From CBDFNC01 sp965249895 (GTDB lineage Bacteria > Pseudomonadota > Gammaproteobacteria > Enterobacterales > CBDFNC01), in assembly GCA_965249895.1 (NCBI GenBank), contig CBDFNC010000005.1, positions 2,604,001 through 2,668,000 on the forward strand: DNA of 64,000 nt. The letters are read 5' to 3'. Below, in pieces: positions 33,001 through 42,022 of this stretch (the first letter of the stretch is position 1; every line of letters starts with the position of its first letter). Position numbers and translations under genes: made by a program. The notes beneath the pieces were generated by a model, which searched no databases, was not told the origin of the DNA, and saw only the letters and a list, made by a program, of their open reading frames with translations.

Positions 33001-36000
33001 ACCGTCAGCTCCTCTGGTCGACTTGATCTCGCCAAAGGCATTCACCGACGTACTGGCTTTTAATCCATTGGTATCAGTCACTTCGGTAGAGGAGATAACC
33101 CCCCTGCTTGAATCAGCATCCAACCCGTCGTATGTGTAGGCATTCCTATGGCGTAAGGCATTTTCCGTCCACTTCAACAAACGGCCATTGCTGGAGAACT
33201 GGCTCTTGCTGGTTCTTGTTTGCTGGTTACCACTTGCATCTGCCAGGCCCGTTTGAGACTCCTGAATGAGGTTACCAAAAGCATCATATTGATAATCCAT
33301 GGTCAGATTCAGCGAATAATGCTGACCACCAATTTTGGTCCTCGCTGCTTTCTGGCTGATTTTTTGCTTTACCGCTCCATTGGGGTAATAGAAAAAGTCG
33401 TCCGTATATCCACGATACCTGCCTCTGTCGCCGATGCGACGGTAGATATTTACCTCTGTCTTGTAGGGGCGGCCAAAACGACGGTCGTTATCGTTGTTAA
33501 AAAACTTGCGCTTGTTGGTATTGTCATTGTCTCCCACCGCCTCACCAGGCGACTTGACGAAGCTCAGATGTCGTTCCGTGTTACCCCATGTATCATATTG
33601 GTATACTTGCCAGGTCGTCGGTAACTCAATCCCTTTAAGGTCCCACTTCTGCTCGGTCACTTTATTCAGGTAGCGGAATACGCCTCCCTGAGCTGTGTTT
33701 TTTTGCGTCGGTTCTGCTGTGATCTGGGAAACCAACTGGCCGCCTAAGTGCGTGCTTTCCGCCGTGACCAACCCGATATATGGGAAGCTTTGACTGAACG
33801 CCTTTTGGGAAACCGAACCAAACTTACTATTGGTAGTGGTCATCTCCCCAAAACCCAGAAAGCCACGGCCTGCTCGATCCACCAGGCCGTTTTTATATTG
33901 ATAGGTCAGGGTAATATTTGGCGTACCACTATCAGGTGTATCCTTCGTCACCGCCTTAACAAAGTAGCCGTGTTTTTGTTTCACCAGTGGATAACCCGGC
34001 TCAATATTAGATTTGCCAACAATAACCGTATCATCAAGGTAATTTGCGTACTCAACCTTGGTATTAACACCGTAATCACAACGATTGGTGATTGGATTCC
34101 ATCTGGAGCAAATATCGGTTAAGCGATTGCTGCCATATTTGGTCAGGGAATAACGTTTAACCTTAAGCGGCGTTTTTTTAGAAATGGTGAAAATTTCAGC
34201 GATACCATCACCATCCGCATCAACAACCTGTGCGCCGCCTATATCATTGCTGTTATGGGCATAAATTGGATAAAACACCATTTTATCCGCTATCAGCTGT
34301 CCATCTTTCAAGGCACTGCGAGCAAGGTACACATTGAGGTGGTTATTTTCTCCCTGGTTCACCAATACCAGATCAGAGCGACCATCACCGTCCAGGTCCT
34401 GGCTTTCTATTTTCGAATCTTCATCAACGAACAAACCTGTTTCGTACCAAGCAAATTCACGCCCGCCACGAAAAAGGCCATATTCCAGGCGAAATTTAAA
34501 TTTACCAGTATCGACCTTGCGATAAAGATCTGCCAGGCCGTCGCCATTAATATCACCAGCTGGGAAAACGACTTTATCGAGTGTGAACTCCTTACGGAAA
34601 CAATTTTCTCCCCTTGGAATCGAGAATTTATTTTGATATGCATTATCAAAATAACAACTGTAGGTATAATTCGAAACCCGAGTCTGCCCCCTGTAACAGC
34701 CATCATGCTTATAGGGATGAAATTCACCTTCCTTACAGGATCTCACCGCAGAAATATAGGCCTCGGTCGTTTTAATGACTTTTTCTGAACAGTACTCGCC
34801 AGATCGGTTATACCCTTCAGGACAGACAAAGTCCGGCCTACCCAAATTACTACCTGAGCCACGATAACATTGCAATACACCATTATTCGTTTGCAGAGTT
34901 CCCCCGTTACGACATGTTGCAGAGGCTCTGAAAAATGCTGAAGCATCATGGATAGGTTCAGCGCTATAACCATTGGCCTGAGAGTAAATTAACTTTGTTG
35001 CGTTAGCTTTCGTAACACCAAATGTCTGAAAAGCAATTTCAGTTTTACCATCACCATTGATATCGCCTAGCGCGGTTAAGATACGACCTTCCGAGCGGCC
35101 AAATTTAAAATTGAAAGTGTGATTAAAACTGCCGCCGCCTATACCTGGTTGGTTGAGATAGTACCTGGCATCACCATGCTCACCAGTAAAGACAAAATCC
35201 TGAATACCATCGCCATTGACGTCTGCAACTACGTAAGCACTTTTATTTTTGGAATAGGGTAATCCACTATGCTGCTCCTTAAAACGACCATTCTCAAAAC
35301 GCACCAGACGCCAATACCCATCTTTAATTGGATTATTGTTGTATAAAACATCATTTACACCATCGGCATCAAAATCAATTATGTGGAAGCGTGGCTTATC
35401 GTAATCAAGCTGGAACTTAAACAATGCTCCACTTACACCTTCTTTAATACCCAGAGAGTCAATAGCTTCAACTTTACCGTCTCCCGTCAAGTCGACAAAT
35501 ACAGTATTTGGTGTTATCAGGCTACGAGCCGTATCTGTAAGAACTACCCCATCATTTACTAGCGTTTGTTGGAGTACTTTTTTATCCCAATCAAATGTAA
35601 CGGGTTGCAGGCATTTGCTGTGGTTACCAAGGGCTGCACATTCTTGTAGCCCCGCCAGGTAGGCTGAAGTTAGGTTTTTTTGACTCCTAAATTCGTATCG
35701 CAAATCGTAACGTCGGAATAGCTCGTTATCCAACGTCACCACAACTTGGTCTAGAAGTTTGGAGTTTTTGGCTTTGGTATCCGTATTACTTCTATGGTGG
35801 ATTCGGTGATCAGCCGCAGTGCGGTACTTAAAAGTAACACGGGCTGCGAAAGAGTTACCTTGACCAGAGTATTCGATGGCGTGGAGGCGCTGCTCCGCCA
35901 AATCAGAATCATCGTAATGGTAGCGGATCTTGTTACCAAAAATATCTGTGATCGAGGTAAGCTTCCAGCCCTGCACTTTAGATTTGTCGTTCGCAATTAC

Positions 36001-37050
36001 AGTTTCCGGCCAACCAAATTCATATTGATTGCCCGTTTTATCGACCATTTCAAAGAAGTTAGACCCCGTATTGGATAAGGCAGTAATTGTAGAAAGGTCA
36101 TCCAATTCCAGGTGATATGTCTGGCCTGCGGCCCAATAGGTTGCGTCATCCGCTAAATTATTTCCGTTGACCTGCAAGCGCTGGCCATTCAGGCATAGTC
36201 TATCCGACTCAGTAAACTGTATTGTGCCACTGTAAGCCACTCTATCTTGGGCGGAATTCTTACTGCATCTATGAATGACTTTCGTCGCTTTTAGCGACCA
36301 ACCAAAACCCAGGATCCCCAATCCATTTGGGCTGTAGTGGCTGGAATAAGATAGGCTAACAGGGGGGATGAAGCCTGCCGGTGCAGAAGGCAGCTGGATC
36401 GGCAGATCTATGTTAAAAGCGCCCGTTGAGTCAACATGGCTGCTAAATTTGGTATTTCCGACTACTGTGTTGCGCTCAAACTCGCGGGTGAAAAAGGAAG
36501 TGTTATTGCGTGTTTCTAGTACATTGGTTTCACTTCCATACAAAATGGATTTGCCGTCAAATATATCTGTTTTTCCGTCGCCATCAAAATCCTTAAGCAC
36601 CAACTGCGTATTACTCATTGAGGTATCAACGCCGGTTACATTCGCATCCAATACAGTAACTCGGGTGGCTGCTCCGATCTTGCTTAGGACAAAACTATTA
36701 TCATTGTAATTGTCGCCGCGTATCAGAATATCAATTTGACCATCGCCATCAAAGTCACCGTACATAAGGTGATCATTGATTTTTGGCATACTTGCATAAT
36801 TGCCGCTTACCCACTGTGCTTCACTAAGCTTTTGAGTTTTCCAAGATGTTCCATCCCATGTGAGCTTAATATAAACATGTTTTTTCAGTGCAATAGGAAC
36901 AATAACCTCTCCGTGGATAATCACCATGTCGGGGTTTTGGCTGAGGTAGTAGTCGTTGCCTACTTTATATAAGTTGTACCCCTCGTCAGCTGAACAAAAG
37001 CTCGAAAAAAGCAACGCAAACGCCAGCAAAAGCCCTTTAAATGGTCTCAT
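30088..37050 (-). CDS. Exported SpvB/FG-GAP/RHS-repeat protein with WHH-nuclease-like C-terminal tip
   Basis: About 2320 residues from MRPFKGLLLAFALLFSSFCS (signal peptide), with AGGGA 8 bp upstream; a longer N-terminal frame lacks a better start. SpvB-type region near residues 200-330 (GAFNIDLPIQLPSAPAGFIP, LGILGFGWSL). Many FG-GAP/VCBS-type DGDGxxD repeats to about 1000 (DFDGDGKTDIF, DVNGDGIQDFVF, DINGDGLADLY). YD/RHS repeats follow, then the RHS core GGRIYSHSLRRFLQADPLV ... VNVDPSGY near 2080. The last about 240 residues differ in character and end with PPGTEWHHSKGNSSVMQLLR and LHPDGSGGF, resembling WHH-type HNH/ENDO VII nucleases. It is probably a contact or secreted polymorphic toxin; no T6SS genes are nearby. 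Confidence 0.88.
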   Translation of the reverse strand: MRPFKGLLLAFALLFSSFCSADEGYNLYKVGNDYYLSQNPDMVIIHGEVIVPIALKKHVYIKLTWDGTSWKTQKLSEAQWVSGNYASMPKINDHLMYGDFDGDGQIDILIRGDNYNDNSFVLSKIGAATRVTVLDANVTGVDTSMSNTQLVLKDFDGDGKTDIFDGKSILYGSETNVLETRNNTSFFTREFERNTVVGNTKFSSHVDSTGAFNIDLPIQLPSAPAGFIPPVSLSYSSHYSPNGLGILGFGWSLKATKVIHRCSKNSAQDRVAYSGTIQFTESDRLCLNGQRLQVNGNNLADDATYWAAGQTYHLELDDLSTITALSNTGSNFFEMVDKTGNQYEFGWPETVIANDKSKVQGWKLTSITDIFGNKIRYHYDDSDLAEQRLHAIEYSGQGNSFAARVTFKYRTAADHRIHHRSNTDTKAKNSKLLDQVVVTLDNELFRRYDLRYEFRSQKNLTSAYLAGLQECAALGNHSKCLQPVTFDWDKKVLQQTLVNDGVVLTDTARSLITPNTVFVDLTGDGKVEAIDSLGIKEGVSGALFKFQLDYDKPRFHIIDFDADGVNDVLYNNNPIKDGYWRLVRFENGRFKEQHSGLPYSKNKSAYVVADVNGDGIQDFVFTGEHGDARYYLNQPGIGGGSFNHTFNFKFGRSEGRILTALGDINGDGKTEIAFQTFGVTKANATKLIYSQANGYSAEPIHDASAFFRASATCRNGGTLQTNNGVLQCYRGSGSNLGRPDFVCPEGYNRSGEYCSEKVIKTTEAYISAVRSCKEGEFHPYKHDGCYRGQTRVSNYTYSCYFDNAYQNKFSIPRGENCFRKEFTLDKVVFPAGDINGDGLADLYRKVDTGKFKFRLEYGLFRGGREFAWYETGLFVDEDSKIESQDLDGDGRSDLVLVNQGENNHLNVYLARSALKDGQLIADKMVFYPIYAHNSNDIGGAQVVDADGDGIAEIFTISKKTPLKVKRYSLTKYGSNRLTDICSRWNPITNRCDYGVNTKVEYANYLDDTVIVGKSNIEPGYPLVKQKHGYFVKAVTKDTPDSGTPNITLTYQYKNGLVDRAGRGFLGFGEMTTTNSKFGSVSQKAFSQSFPYIGLVTAESTHLGGQLVSQITAEPTQKNTAQGGVFRYLNKVTEQKWDLKGIELPTTWQVYQYDTWGNTERHLSFVKSPGEAVGDNDNTNKRKFFNNDNDRRFGRPYKTEVNIYRRIGDRGRYRGYTDDFFYYPNGAVKQKISQKAARTKIGGQHYSLNLTMDYQYDAFGNLIQESQTGLADASGNQQTRTSKSQFSSNGRLLKWTENALRHRNAYTYDGLDADSSRGVISSTEVTDTNGLKASTSVNAFGEIKSTRGADGVVTTIERGVCGSCESVPAYSWVASKAPGQPSSKLYYDKFGNQVGEGKGHQDGSLSVSHLELDWRGLVVKSYRPGEGSSNRSYFTHTAYDKLGRPERKVDHNQGSTPTTAYVYNGLTTEVTEPNGAIHRKTLDKHGNTVLVVDPYGTQTRFTYQLNDKVSTVIQDGNVNTRIEHRYSAWDKKTQTRSPGKGRELYTHNAFGELISSLNGANEWSYYSYDILGRQRERRNDDGINCWNYDTGAYGKGQLSQEYVIHNGATCGGVTSADYARIYTYNGKGQLANSNYQVKGQGSYLVSQTYQPDSGLIDLLTLPSTTQGVGSVKVKVKYNYTNGYLSQISDGNGKPYQTIQNRDIWGNVILEQLGNGVSHSRVYGQDNGQLDSLGYRGSLDLFASRYEYDVSGNMSSREFDFGIANTARYYSQGFSYDQLNRLTCFEDKTTGASLGYFAYDKFGNISANAANAPAYSSGCAAAPSGNQASLNDTALIYSASYPYRLDSVDGKAVRYGGSGNIREYRSSKLTYSAADKVLTIDSWNAGKKDSTNYSYGPNGDRYRKAVSRYVDGQLENSSTFYISSVYERHQRAAGAGKSALTEEKYFIGDVIITKRSNQAHSVFYQLKDEQGSTLMLTDDKGKEVNRYYYTPFGEQRDVSLSPLPSSMLQPTRYGYTGHEHVAGLDIINMGGRIYSHSLRRFLQADPLVAHPMFSQSFNPYQYVYNNPLVNVDPSGYAVPLAVYGVYAGLVALATAPIAEQAINNTRRVSLSTNTSHLNDAVNAYVSDPRVWALGGYGIAVKALADTIGINTESNATDEINSSTSLEQQTAISNGVYDGRSAEGPQSGSYEHIPGEVAPLGNVYNESEKNGDGRFYGVLTEAPISGETRSSHRRTANRALLKALEGDRSFSQDLSNELDEDVIEHMKSGKSGLKNPPGTEWHHSKGNSSVMQLLRREVHRDKNLQDSLHPDGSGGFSEHFNKN

Positions 37051-37720
37051 CAAACATCCCTGCAGAAAAAAACTGAAGTAAAAAATATAAAAAATTGACA
37101 AATATAATATGTAGGCTACGCACTCTATACGTATGTAAATAAAGAATAAACAACAAGTGATAACAATCATCGAATGGTATGAGCTAAATCACACGAATCA
37201 GTCAAATGTTTCATTTTTCATAAAATTATTGACAGAAAACACTACCCCTACATTTCTGGGTATGAGCGGTCATTACGATTAGAATTTGCCGATGTCCTTT
37301 GTCATGCCAGCAACAGAGAGTAATGAACGGGTGTCCACTTAACTGGAACGATCATTCTTACAGCCTAATGACTAAGTCACATCCATTGATTTGTGGAAGC
37401 ACCGTAGGAGAACTGAAGCAAGGCTAAACAGTACTTATACCCACCCAATTAGCCACACACCAGAGGTGTTTACACAAGTGCGATCCATGGAAAGTTCGAA
37501 TTGAATGGATTCGATATTGTTATTTGTCGATAATCAAGCCACCAAGTCTTCTTAGTTGATACTGCTATTTTTATGCATTATTGAGGAATAAGACGAATAA
37601 CAAAAGGCAACACCGATCCTTTTGACTCTACATTTAAGATAATCCCGTAAAATAACAAATCACTTTTACTGCGTTGTAATAATCGAAAGCCGCCTTAGTT
37701 GCTCAGGCCACCTATTGTTA
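37051..37720. other. Non-coding gap upstream of the RHS gene
   Basis: About 670 bp, very AT-rich next to the RHS start (likely its promoter). I see no supportable gene, RNA or repeat in the rest. Confidence 0.4.
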
Positions 37721-37825
37721 TTACCTATCGTTATGGGTCACTGTGCGAATGCTTTTTCCTTTGTGTAACAGGTCGAAGGCTGCATTCAGATCTTTAAGGC
37801 CCAGATTATGGTTGGTAAAGTCACC
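37721..37825 (-). pseudogene. C-terminal remnant of a second class III alcohol dehydrogenase
   Basis: The minus-strand frame reads DFTNHNLGLKDLNAAFDLLH, then KGKSIRTVTHNDR and a TAA. The intact adhC ends DFITHTMGLEDVNKAFDLMH, EGKSIRSVIHFDK. Only the last 34 codons or so survive, with no upstream homology. It lies next to a VOC gene, so a second formaldehyde/aldehyde locus may once have existed here. Confidence 0.85.
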
Positions 37826-38015
37826 AGAAGGAGCAAGCGGGTCAACAATTCACCCGTGAGTGTAGTAGCTGCGCTAACTACCGCTAACTGTCATTCGAAA
37901 ACCTCTTGTTTGCTTACAAGCAACAGTTTTCCGGTATATCAAAATAAGCAAGAAACTGCCAGGATCAGCAAGCAACTATATGATTTACTAAATAAAATAG
38001 ATTAAGGATATTCTG

Positions 38016-38390
38016 ATGATATTGAACCATGTCTCTGTTGGCACCAATGACTTTCCATCGGCAGTTCAGTTTTATGACGCAGTAATGACAGCACTAAATG
38101 TTCCTCGCGCTCATTTCATTGATGGGGTTGCAGCCGCTTATGGCGATAATTTCGAGTTTTGGATTGGCTGTGCCTGTGATACCAAGCACAAGGCCAGTGC
38201 TGGCAACGGGACACATGTGGCATTTAGCGCAAACAGTCAGGAAATGGTGGATGAATTTTACCGTACTGCCCTTGAGCAAGGTGGAAAATGTGGAGGTAAA
38301 CCGGGATCCAGGCCAGAATATGGTGAACGCTATTATGCGGCGTTTGTTTTTGACCTGGATGGCAATAAAATTGAAGCTGTGTACGCTTGA
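38016..38390 (+). CDS. VOC (glyoxalase/bleomycin-resistance-fold) family protein
   Basis: 124-residue cytosolic protein of the vicinal-oxygen-chelate superfamily. It opens MILNHVSVGTNDFPSAVQFY and closes AAFVFDLDGNKIEAVY, with the GTHVAFSA strand between. The His at position 5 and the terminal Glu match metal-ligand positions in the fold. The substrate is unknown. The ATG is preceded by AAGGAT. It lies just downstream of an alcohol-dehydrogenase remnant, and a link to aldehyde/glutathione chemistry is plausible but not shown. Confidence 0.88.
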   Translation: MILNHVSVGTNDFPSAVQFYDAVMTALNVPRAHFIDGVAAAYGDNFEFWIGCACDTKHKASAGNGTHVAFSANSQEMVDEFYRTALEQGGKCGGKPGSRPEYGERYYAAFVFDLDGNKIEAVYA

Positions 38391-38688
38391 TTGTTCGGAT
38401 TAAGCGGACATACGCCACATTGTTACCGCCGTTAAATAAGCCGGCTAGTCACGAGTGTTCCGGAACCTTGAGTATCAGCATTCCTGCTTTTGAACAAAAG
38501 GCAATCCTATCTATTTAAAATATGAAAAGACTATAAATGGCCACAGTACTGCGTTTTATATGTGGCCAGATCCTTAACCGTTAAGATCATATTAACATTC
38601 CACACCATATAGTACTGACTTCACACAAATACAGCTTGGTATTGTGTATCGGTGGATAGAAATGTTGGTCTTGGTTAAGGAAGGATTG

Positions 38689-39789
38689 ATGAAACTAAGT
38701 AAATGGTTATGGCTTCCCTTTTTGGGATTGCTAACGGCGTGTACAGGTGCGGTGGATGAGCTAATAGTCAACATGATGCCACGCCCGCAAGAGCCCAAGA
38801 ATAGACCTTATGAAATACGAGACGTCACATTTTTAGCTGGCTAAAGAAACGTGAAATTAAGGGGAGAATTGACCTTCCCCTATGGAGAAGGTCCGTTTAA
38901 GGCCGTGGTGCTGGTTTCAGGGTCTGAATTAGTTGACAGAAACTCGAATACTGCAGGGAACAAATTGTTCCTTGTTTTGTCCCATTTTCTTACGTTACGA
39001 GGATATGCTGTGCTGCGCTATGACGACAGGGGGAATAGGCAAAAGCATAAGCAACATGATCAAGTGTTAGTCGATAATTTTACGGAGGATGCCGCGGCCG
39101 CTTTAAATTGGCTTAAAAAAGACTCCGGTTTACGTTTGACCAAATCCGGCTACATTGGACATTCATTAGGGGAGACAAAAAGCTTACTGGCTGCCCAAAT
39201 AAGCATGCCTGATTTTATTGTGTCGCTGGCCGAGGGAAGCGTAGAGTCGTTATCCGAAACCATAATACGTCAGAGCAGGGAAATTTCCGAAAAGAACGGT
39301 AAGCCCTCAGAGTTTATACGGCAGCAGACTAAGGAAAATAAAGACGTACTTTCCATAATAGAGCGCGCCGATTCGATAAACGACGCGCGTAAACGGCTTG
39401 GCGAATATTATCGAAAATCTGGTGCTAGCGAAAAAAATGTGGAAACAATGCAGTCTCTTTTTGCCACACCCTGGTGGCTTAACGCAGTAAAAAGAGGTGA
39501 CGGTAAGGGTTTAATTTCCAGCTATCCCAGCCCTATGCTAGCTCTTTATGGGGGAAAAGACCTGCTTGTTTCCGCAAAGGTTAACGAACCACAAATAAAA
39601 TCTTTGCTCGCCCACTCAAAGTCGAGAGCAAAAACATTTCCCGATTTAAATCATCTGTTTCAATACACAGAAAAAGGTCTGGGACCGGATGAATATTGGG
39701 AACTTGAAATGACATTTGATGAGACAGTTGCCGACGAGATTGACCATTGGCTTAGCAAACTAGATACGCCTGAGTATAAACAAGGCTAG
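38689..39789 (+). pseudogene. Alpha/beta-hydrolase lipoprotein interrupted by an in-frame stop
   Basis: It starts at MKLSKWLWLPFLGLLTACTG, a lipoprotein signal with lipobox LTAC, preceded by AAGGAAGG. The frame reads PYEIRDVTFLAG, then TAA (38842-38844), then RNVKLRGELTFPYGEGPFKA in the same frame. The rest resembles secreted S33-type hydrolases (RGYAVLRYDDRG, nucleophile motif GHSLGE, PMLALYGGKD, LNHLFQ). A single nonsense codon therefore splits a protein of about 366 residues. Family positions are also altered (GHSLGE for the usual GHSEGG; RQKHKQ after DDRG), so decay may already be advanced. A GTG at 38851 could allow expression of the enzyme part without its lipid anchor. Confidence 0.82.
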
Positions 39790-39809
39790 CTTGGTCGGTA
39801 TGATAAAAC

Positions 39810-39842
39810 GGGTTCTTACCGGGTTTACCCCGGTAAGAACCC
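39810..39842. terminator. Long perfect hairpin between convergent genes
   Basis: GGGTTCTTACCGGG and CCCGGTAAGAACCC form a 14-bp perfect stem with a 5-base loop, just after the hydrolase stop. There is no T-run, so it may be an RNA-stabilising or intrinsic-like terminator for either side. Confidence 0.6.
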
Positions 39843-39899
39843 AACGCCACTTTCTCTACGTTACTTTTACTAAAGAGTTAAGTAGCCCTACATATTTAT

Positions 39900-40265
39900 T
39901 TAGCTTCTACGGCTTTCCGCCCATGCAGTACCACGAGGCTCATCATCTGCACTTACAGGTTTGAATTTGTTCTCGGCCAGTTCCTTGTATTCTTTGCCTT
40001 CAAGGGATTTCAGGCGGGCCTGCTCGGCTTTACGAGTGGCAAAACTTTCATCTTCATCAAGGGAGTAACTTGTAAAGGATACCTTGGCCGGAGCCGGTGC
40101 ACTTATGTTGTTTAAGCGAGCTTGCTCAGCAACTGCAGCGCTGTAGCTAACCTCAGTATTAGCGTCAGACAGGCTGTGGTTCTCAGCACTTCCTGCGGCA
40201 AAAGCAGCACCGCTTACAGCGTAAAGAGAGATGGCAGTGATAGTAGCGATAATAGACTTGTTCAT
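39900..40265 (-). CDS. Small exported hypothetical protein with two AEQARL motifs
   Basis: 121 residues. Signal peptide MNKSIIATITAISLYAVSGA with cleavage near AFA. The mature protein is hydrophilic and contains VAEQARLNN and KAEQARLKS about 40 residues apart, so it may consist of two degenerate repeats, then a basic, disordered tail (DDEPRGTAWAESRRS). The ATG has AAGGAT upstream. I do not recognise the family. Likely periplasmic. It stands alone, convergent with the broken hydrolase gene. Confidence 0.7.
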   Translation of the reverse strand: MNKSIIATITAISLYAVSGAAFAAGSAENHSLSDANTEVSYSAAVAEQARLNNISAPAPAKVSFTSYSLDEDESFATRKAEQARLKSLEGKEYKELAENKFKPVSADDEPRGTAWAESRRS

Positions 40266-40473
40266 GATGGTATCCTTAAATATTTACAATTTGGTTGTTT
40301 ATTCAGTAGAAGAAACTTGGTGACCCGTGTCACGTTTTCTTCGATGGGTTAACTATATTCATTCTAGTTTGATTGGTAAACATGCTGATTTGAATTACAT
40401 ATATTCCATATTGGAATTAATCAACTTTACCTAGATAGGCCATCACCGCCATTGTGGAAGGGGCGCCGCAATC

Positions 40474-40706
40474 CAGTTGCCGGAGTGGCGTTCTCGCAAC
40501 CGAGTGAGTGGGTTGTGACATGTGTATTCCAAAGTCACTGGATTCCCTTGTACAAGGGAATGACAGAAAGAGATCACCTTCATTGCAAGAATGGGACGCA
40601 GCAAACCAGTTGCCGGGGTGGTGTTCTCGCAACCGAGTGAGTTGGTTGTGACATGTGTATTCCAAAGCCACTGGATTCCCTTGTACAAGGGAATGACAGA
40701 AAGAGA
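40474..40706. repeat. Two tandem 100-bp intergenic repeat units
   Basis: Copies at 40474-40573 and 40607-40706, 133 bp apart, differ at only a few bases. Each contains CAGTTGCCGG, TCTCGCAACCGAGTGAGT and the palindromic GGATTCCCTTGTACAAGGGA, then ATGACAGAAAGAGA. The last part resembles the GGATTCCC...GGGAATGACA intergenic repeats common in many proteobacteria. Short open frames across it are not genes. Confidence 0.85.
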
Positions 40707-40823
40707 CAGACCCTCTATTGTTGAAATAAGCACTAACGTATTCTTCCACTGAAAGTAACAATTAGCACAAATAGCAGATTACTTTTACCATATGGTAATA
40801 ATATAATTTTTGAGAAACTAGTG

Positions 40824-41702
40824 ATGGTGAACTGGGAAGGGGTAAATGAATTTGTTGCCGTCGCCGAGGCGGAAAGTTTTACTAAGGCATCGAAACGACT
40901 GGGGATCTCTACCGCCCAGGTCAGTCGTCAAGTCAGCGCCCTGGAAACCCGCCTGGCCACTAAACTATTTTATCGCACTACACGCAAAGTCTCGGTCACC
41001 GAGGTGGGACAGATCTATTACCAGCACTGCCGACAGGTGCTGGACGGCCTCGAAGAAGCAGAGCGTGCCATCACCAATTTACAAAGCACGCCAAAAGGAA
41101 AACTTAAGCTCACCGCCCCCGTCACTTACGGAGAGCGAAGCATAGCTCCTTTGATCAACGACTTTGTCGCTAAATACCCGGAACTGAACGTGAAACTACA
41201 TCTAACTAACCAGAAATTGGACTTAGTGGATGAAGGTTATGATCTTGCAATACGCTTGGGACAACTGGATGACTCATCCATGATGGCCAAACGTTTAGGC
41301 TCAAGAACCCAGCACGTTTGCGCTTCACCGGCCTACCTTTCCCGTTATGGCCTGCCTCACTCCCTGTCAGAGCTGGAACAGCACAACTGCCTGCAAGGGA
41401 CCCTGGACTACTGGCGTTTTCAGGAAAATGGCAAACCATGCAACATTCGGGTAACAGGCAGTGTGAGCTGTAACAGTGGCCGGGCATTGTTGGACGCGGC
41501 ATTAAAGGGAATAGGGCTGGCTCAGTTGCCTGGTTACTATGTTGAATCCTATATTGAGAGCGGCACGTTAATTTCCCTGCTAGCTCAGTATCGTGAGCCG
41601 GATGACGGAATTTGGGCCCTCTACCCACATAACCGCCACCTGTCACCTAAGGTCCGTATGTTACTCGAGTTTTTAGCCGAGACTCTGGGTAAAGAAAGTT
41701 AG
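40824..41702 (+). CDS. LysR-family transcriptional regulator
   Basis: 292 residues from the ATG; a GTG 3 bp earlier is an alternative. N-terminal winged HTH (FTKASKRLGISTAQVSRQVS, ALETRLATKLFYRTTRK) and a C-terminal LysR substrate-binding fold (GKLKLTAPVTYGE, AIRLGQLDDSSMMAKRLGSR). It resembles the AaeR/DsdC-like group that often controls neighbouring oxidoreductases or exporters. No divergent gene is adjacent: a repeat-rich gap lies upstream. The effector and targets are unknown. Confidence 0.93.
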   Translation: MVNWEGVNEFVAVAEAESFTKASKRLGISTAQVSRQVSALETRLATKLFYRTTRKVSVTEVGQIYYQHCRQVLDGLEEAERAITNLQSTPKGKLKLTAPVTYGERSIAPLINDFVAKYPELNVKLHLTNQKLDLVDEGYDLAIRLGQLDDSSMMAKRLGSRTQHVCASPAYLSRYGLPHSLSELEQHNCLQGTLDYWRFQENGKPCNIRVTGSVSCNSGRALLDAALKGIGLAQLPGYYVESYIESGTLISLLAQYREPDDGIWALYPHNRHLSPKVRMLLEFLAETLGKES

Positions 41703-41729
41703 CTAAGAGCTGTAGCTACCGGCAAGGTG

Positions 41730-41837
41730 CTAACTGGAAACGGCTGGATTCGGCGTCGCTTGTACCGATTCATCATAAGAAAGCTTGGACGAACAGACCG
41801 AGATAAACAAGCAAACCAGTACCAGGTAATAGCGCAT
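41730..41837 (-). CDS. Possible small lipoprotein-like peptide
   Basis: 35 codons: MRYYLVLVCLFISVCSSKLS followed by a short hydrophilic tail YDESVQATPNPAVSS. It looks like a signal sequence with a near-lipobox Cys, similar in style to tiny entericidin-like lipoproteins. No strong ribosome binding site is visible, so this is tentative. The rest of the gap between the LysR gene and ppnP holds nothing else I can name. Confidence 0.3.
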   Translation of the reverse strand: MRYYLVLVCLFISVCSSKLSYDESVQATPNPAVSS

Positions 41838-42022
41838 AAAAATCTGTGAAAAAACACCAGGACAAAAGAAAATGCTGCATATTATTCAATGGCCGGTAAT
41901 ACTGGCTAATCTTCTTTTTATCCAAAATAGCTCAAACGAAACTCAGTAAAATGAGCGACTTGTTTCCGCTACTGAAGTTGGGCCATACTGAGCCGCATAA
42001 GTTAGAAGTTCAAGGACAGAAA

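Noticed and set aside
30351..36972. Many plus-strand open frames of 60-180 codons opposite the RHS gene
   Set aside because: They are antisense to a clear 2320-residue coding frame and show no domains; they are typical shadows of repetitive coding DNA.
37808..38005. Plus-strand frame of 65 codons before the VOC gene
   Set aside because: It overlaps the adhC remnant on the other strand and has no recognisable features.
40417..40761. Open frames across the tandem intergenic repeat
   Set aside because: They are produced by the repeat itself and are present in both repeat copies without coding signals.
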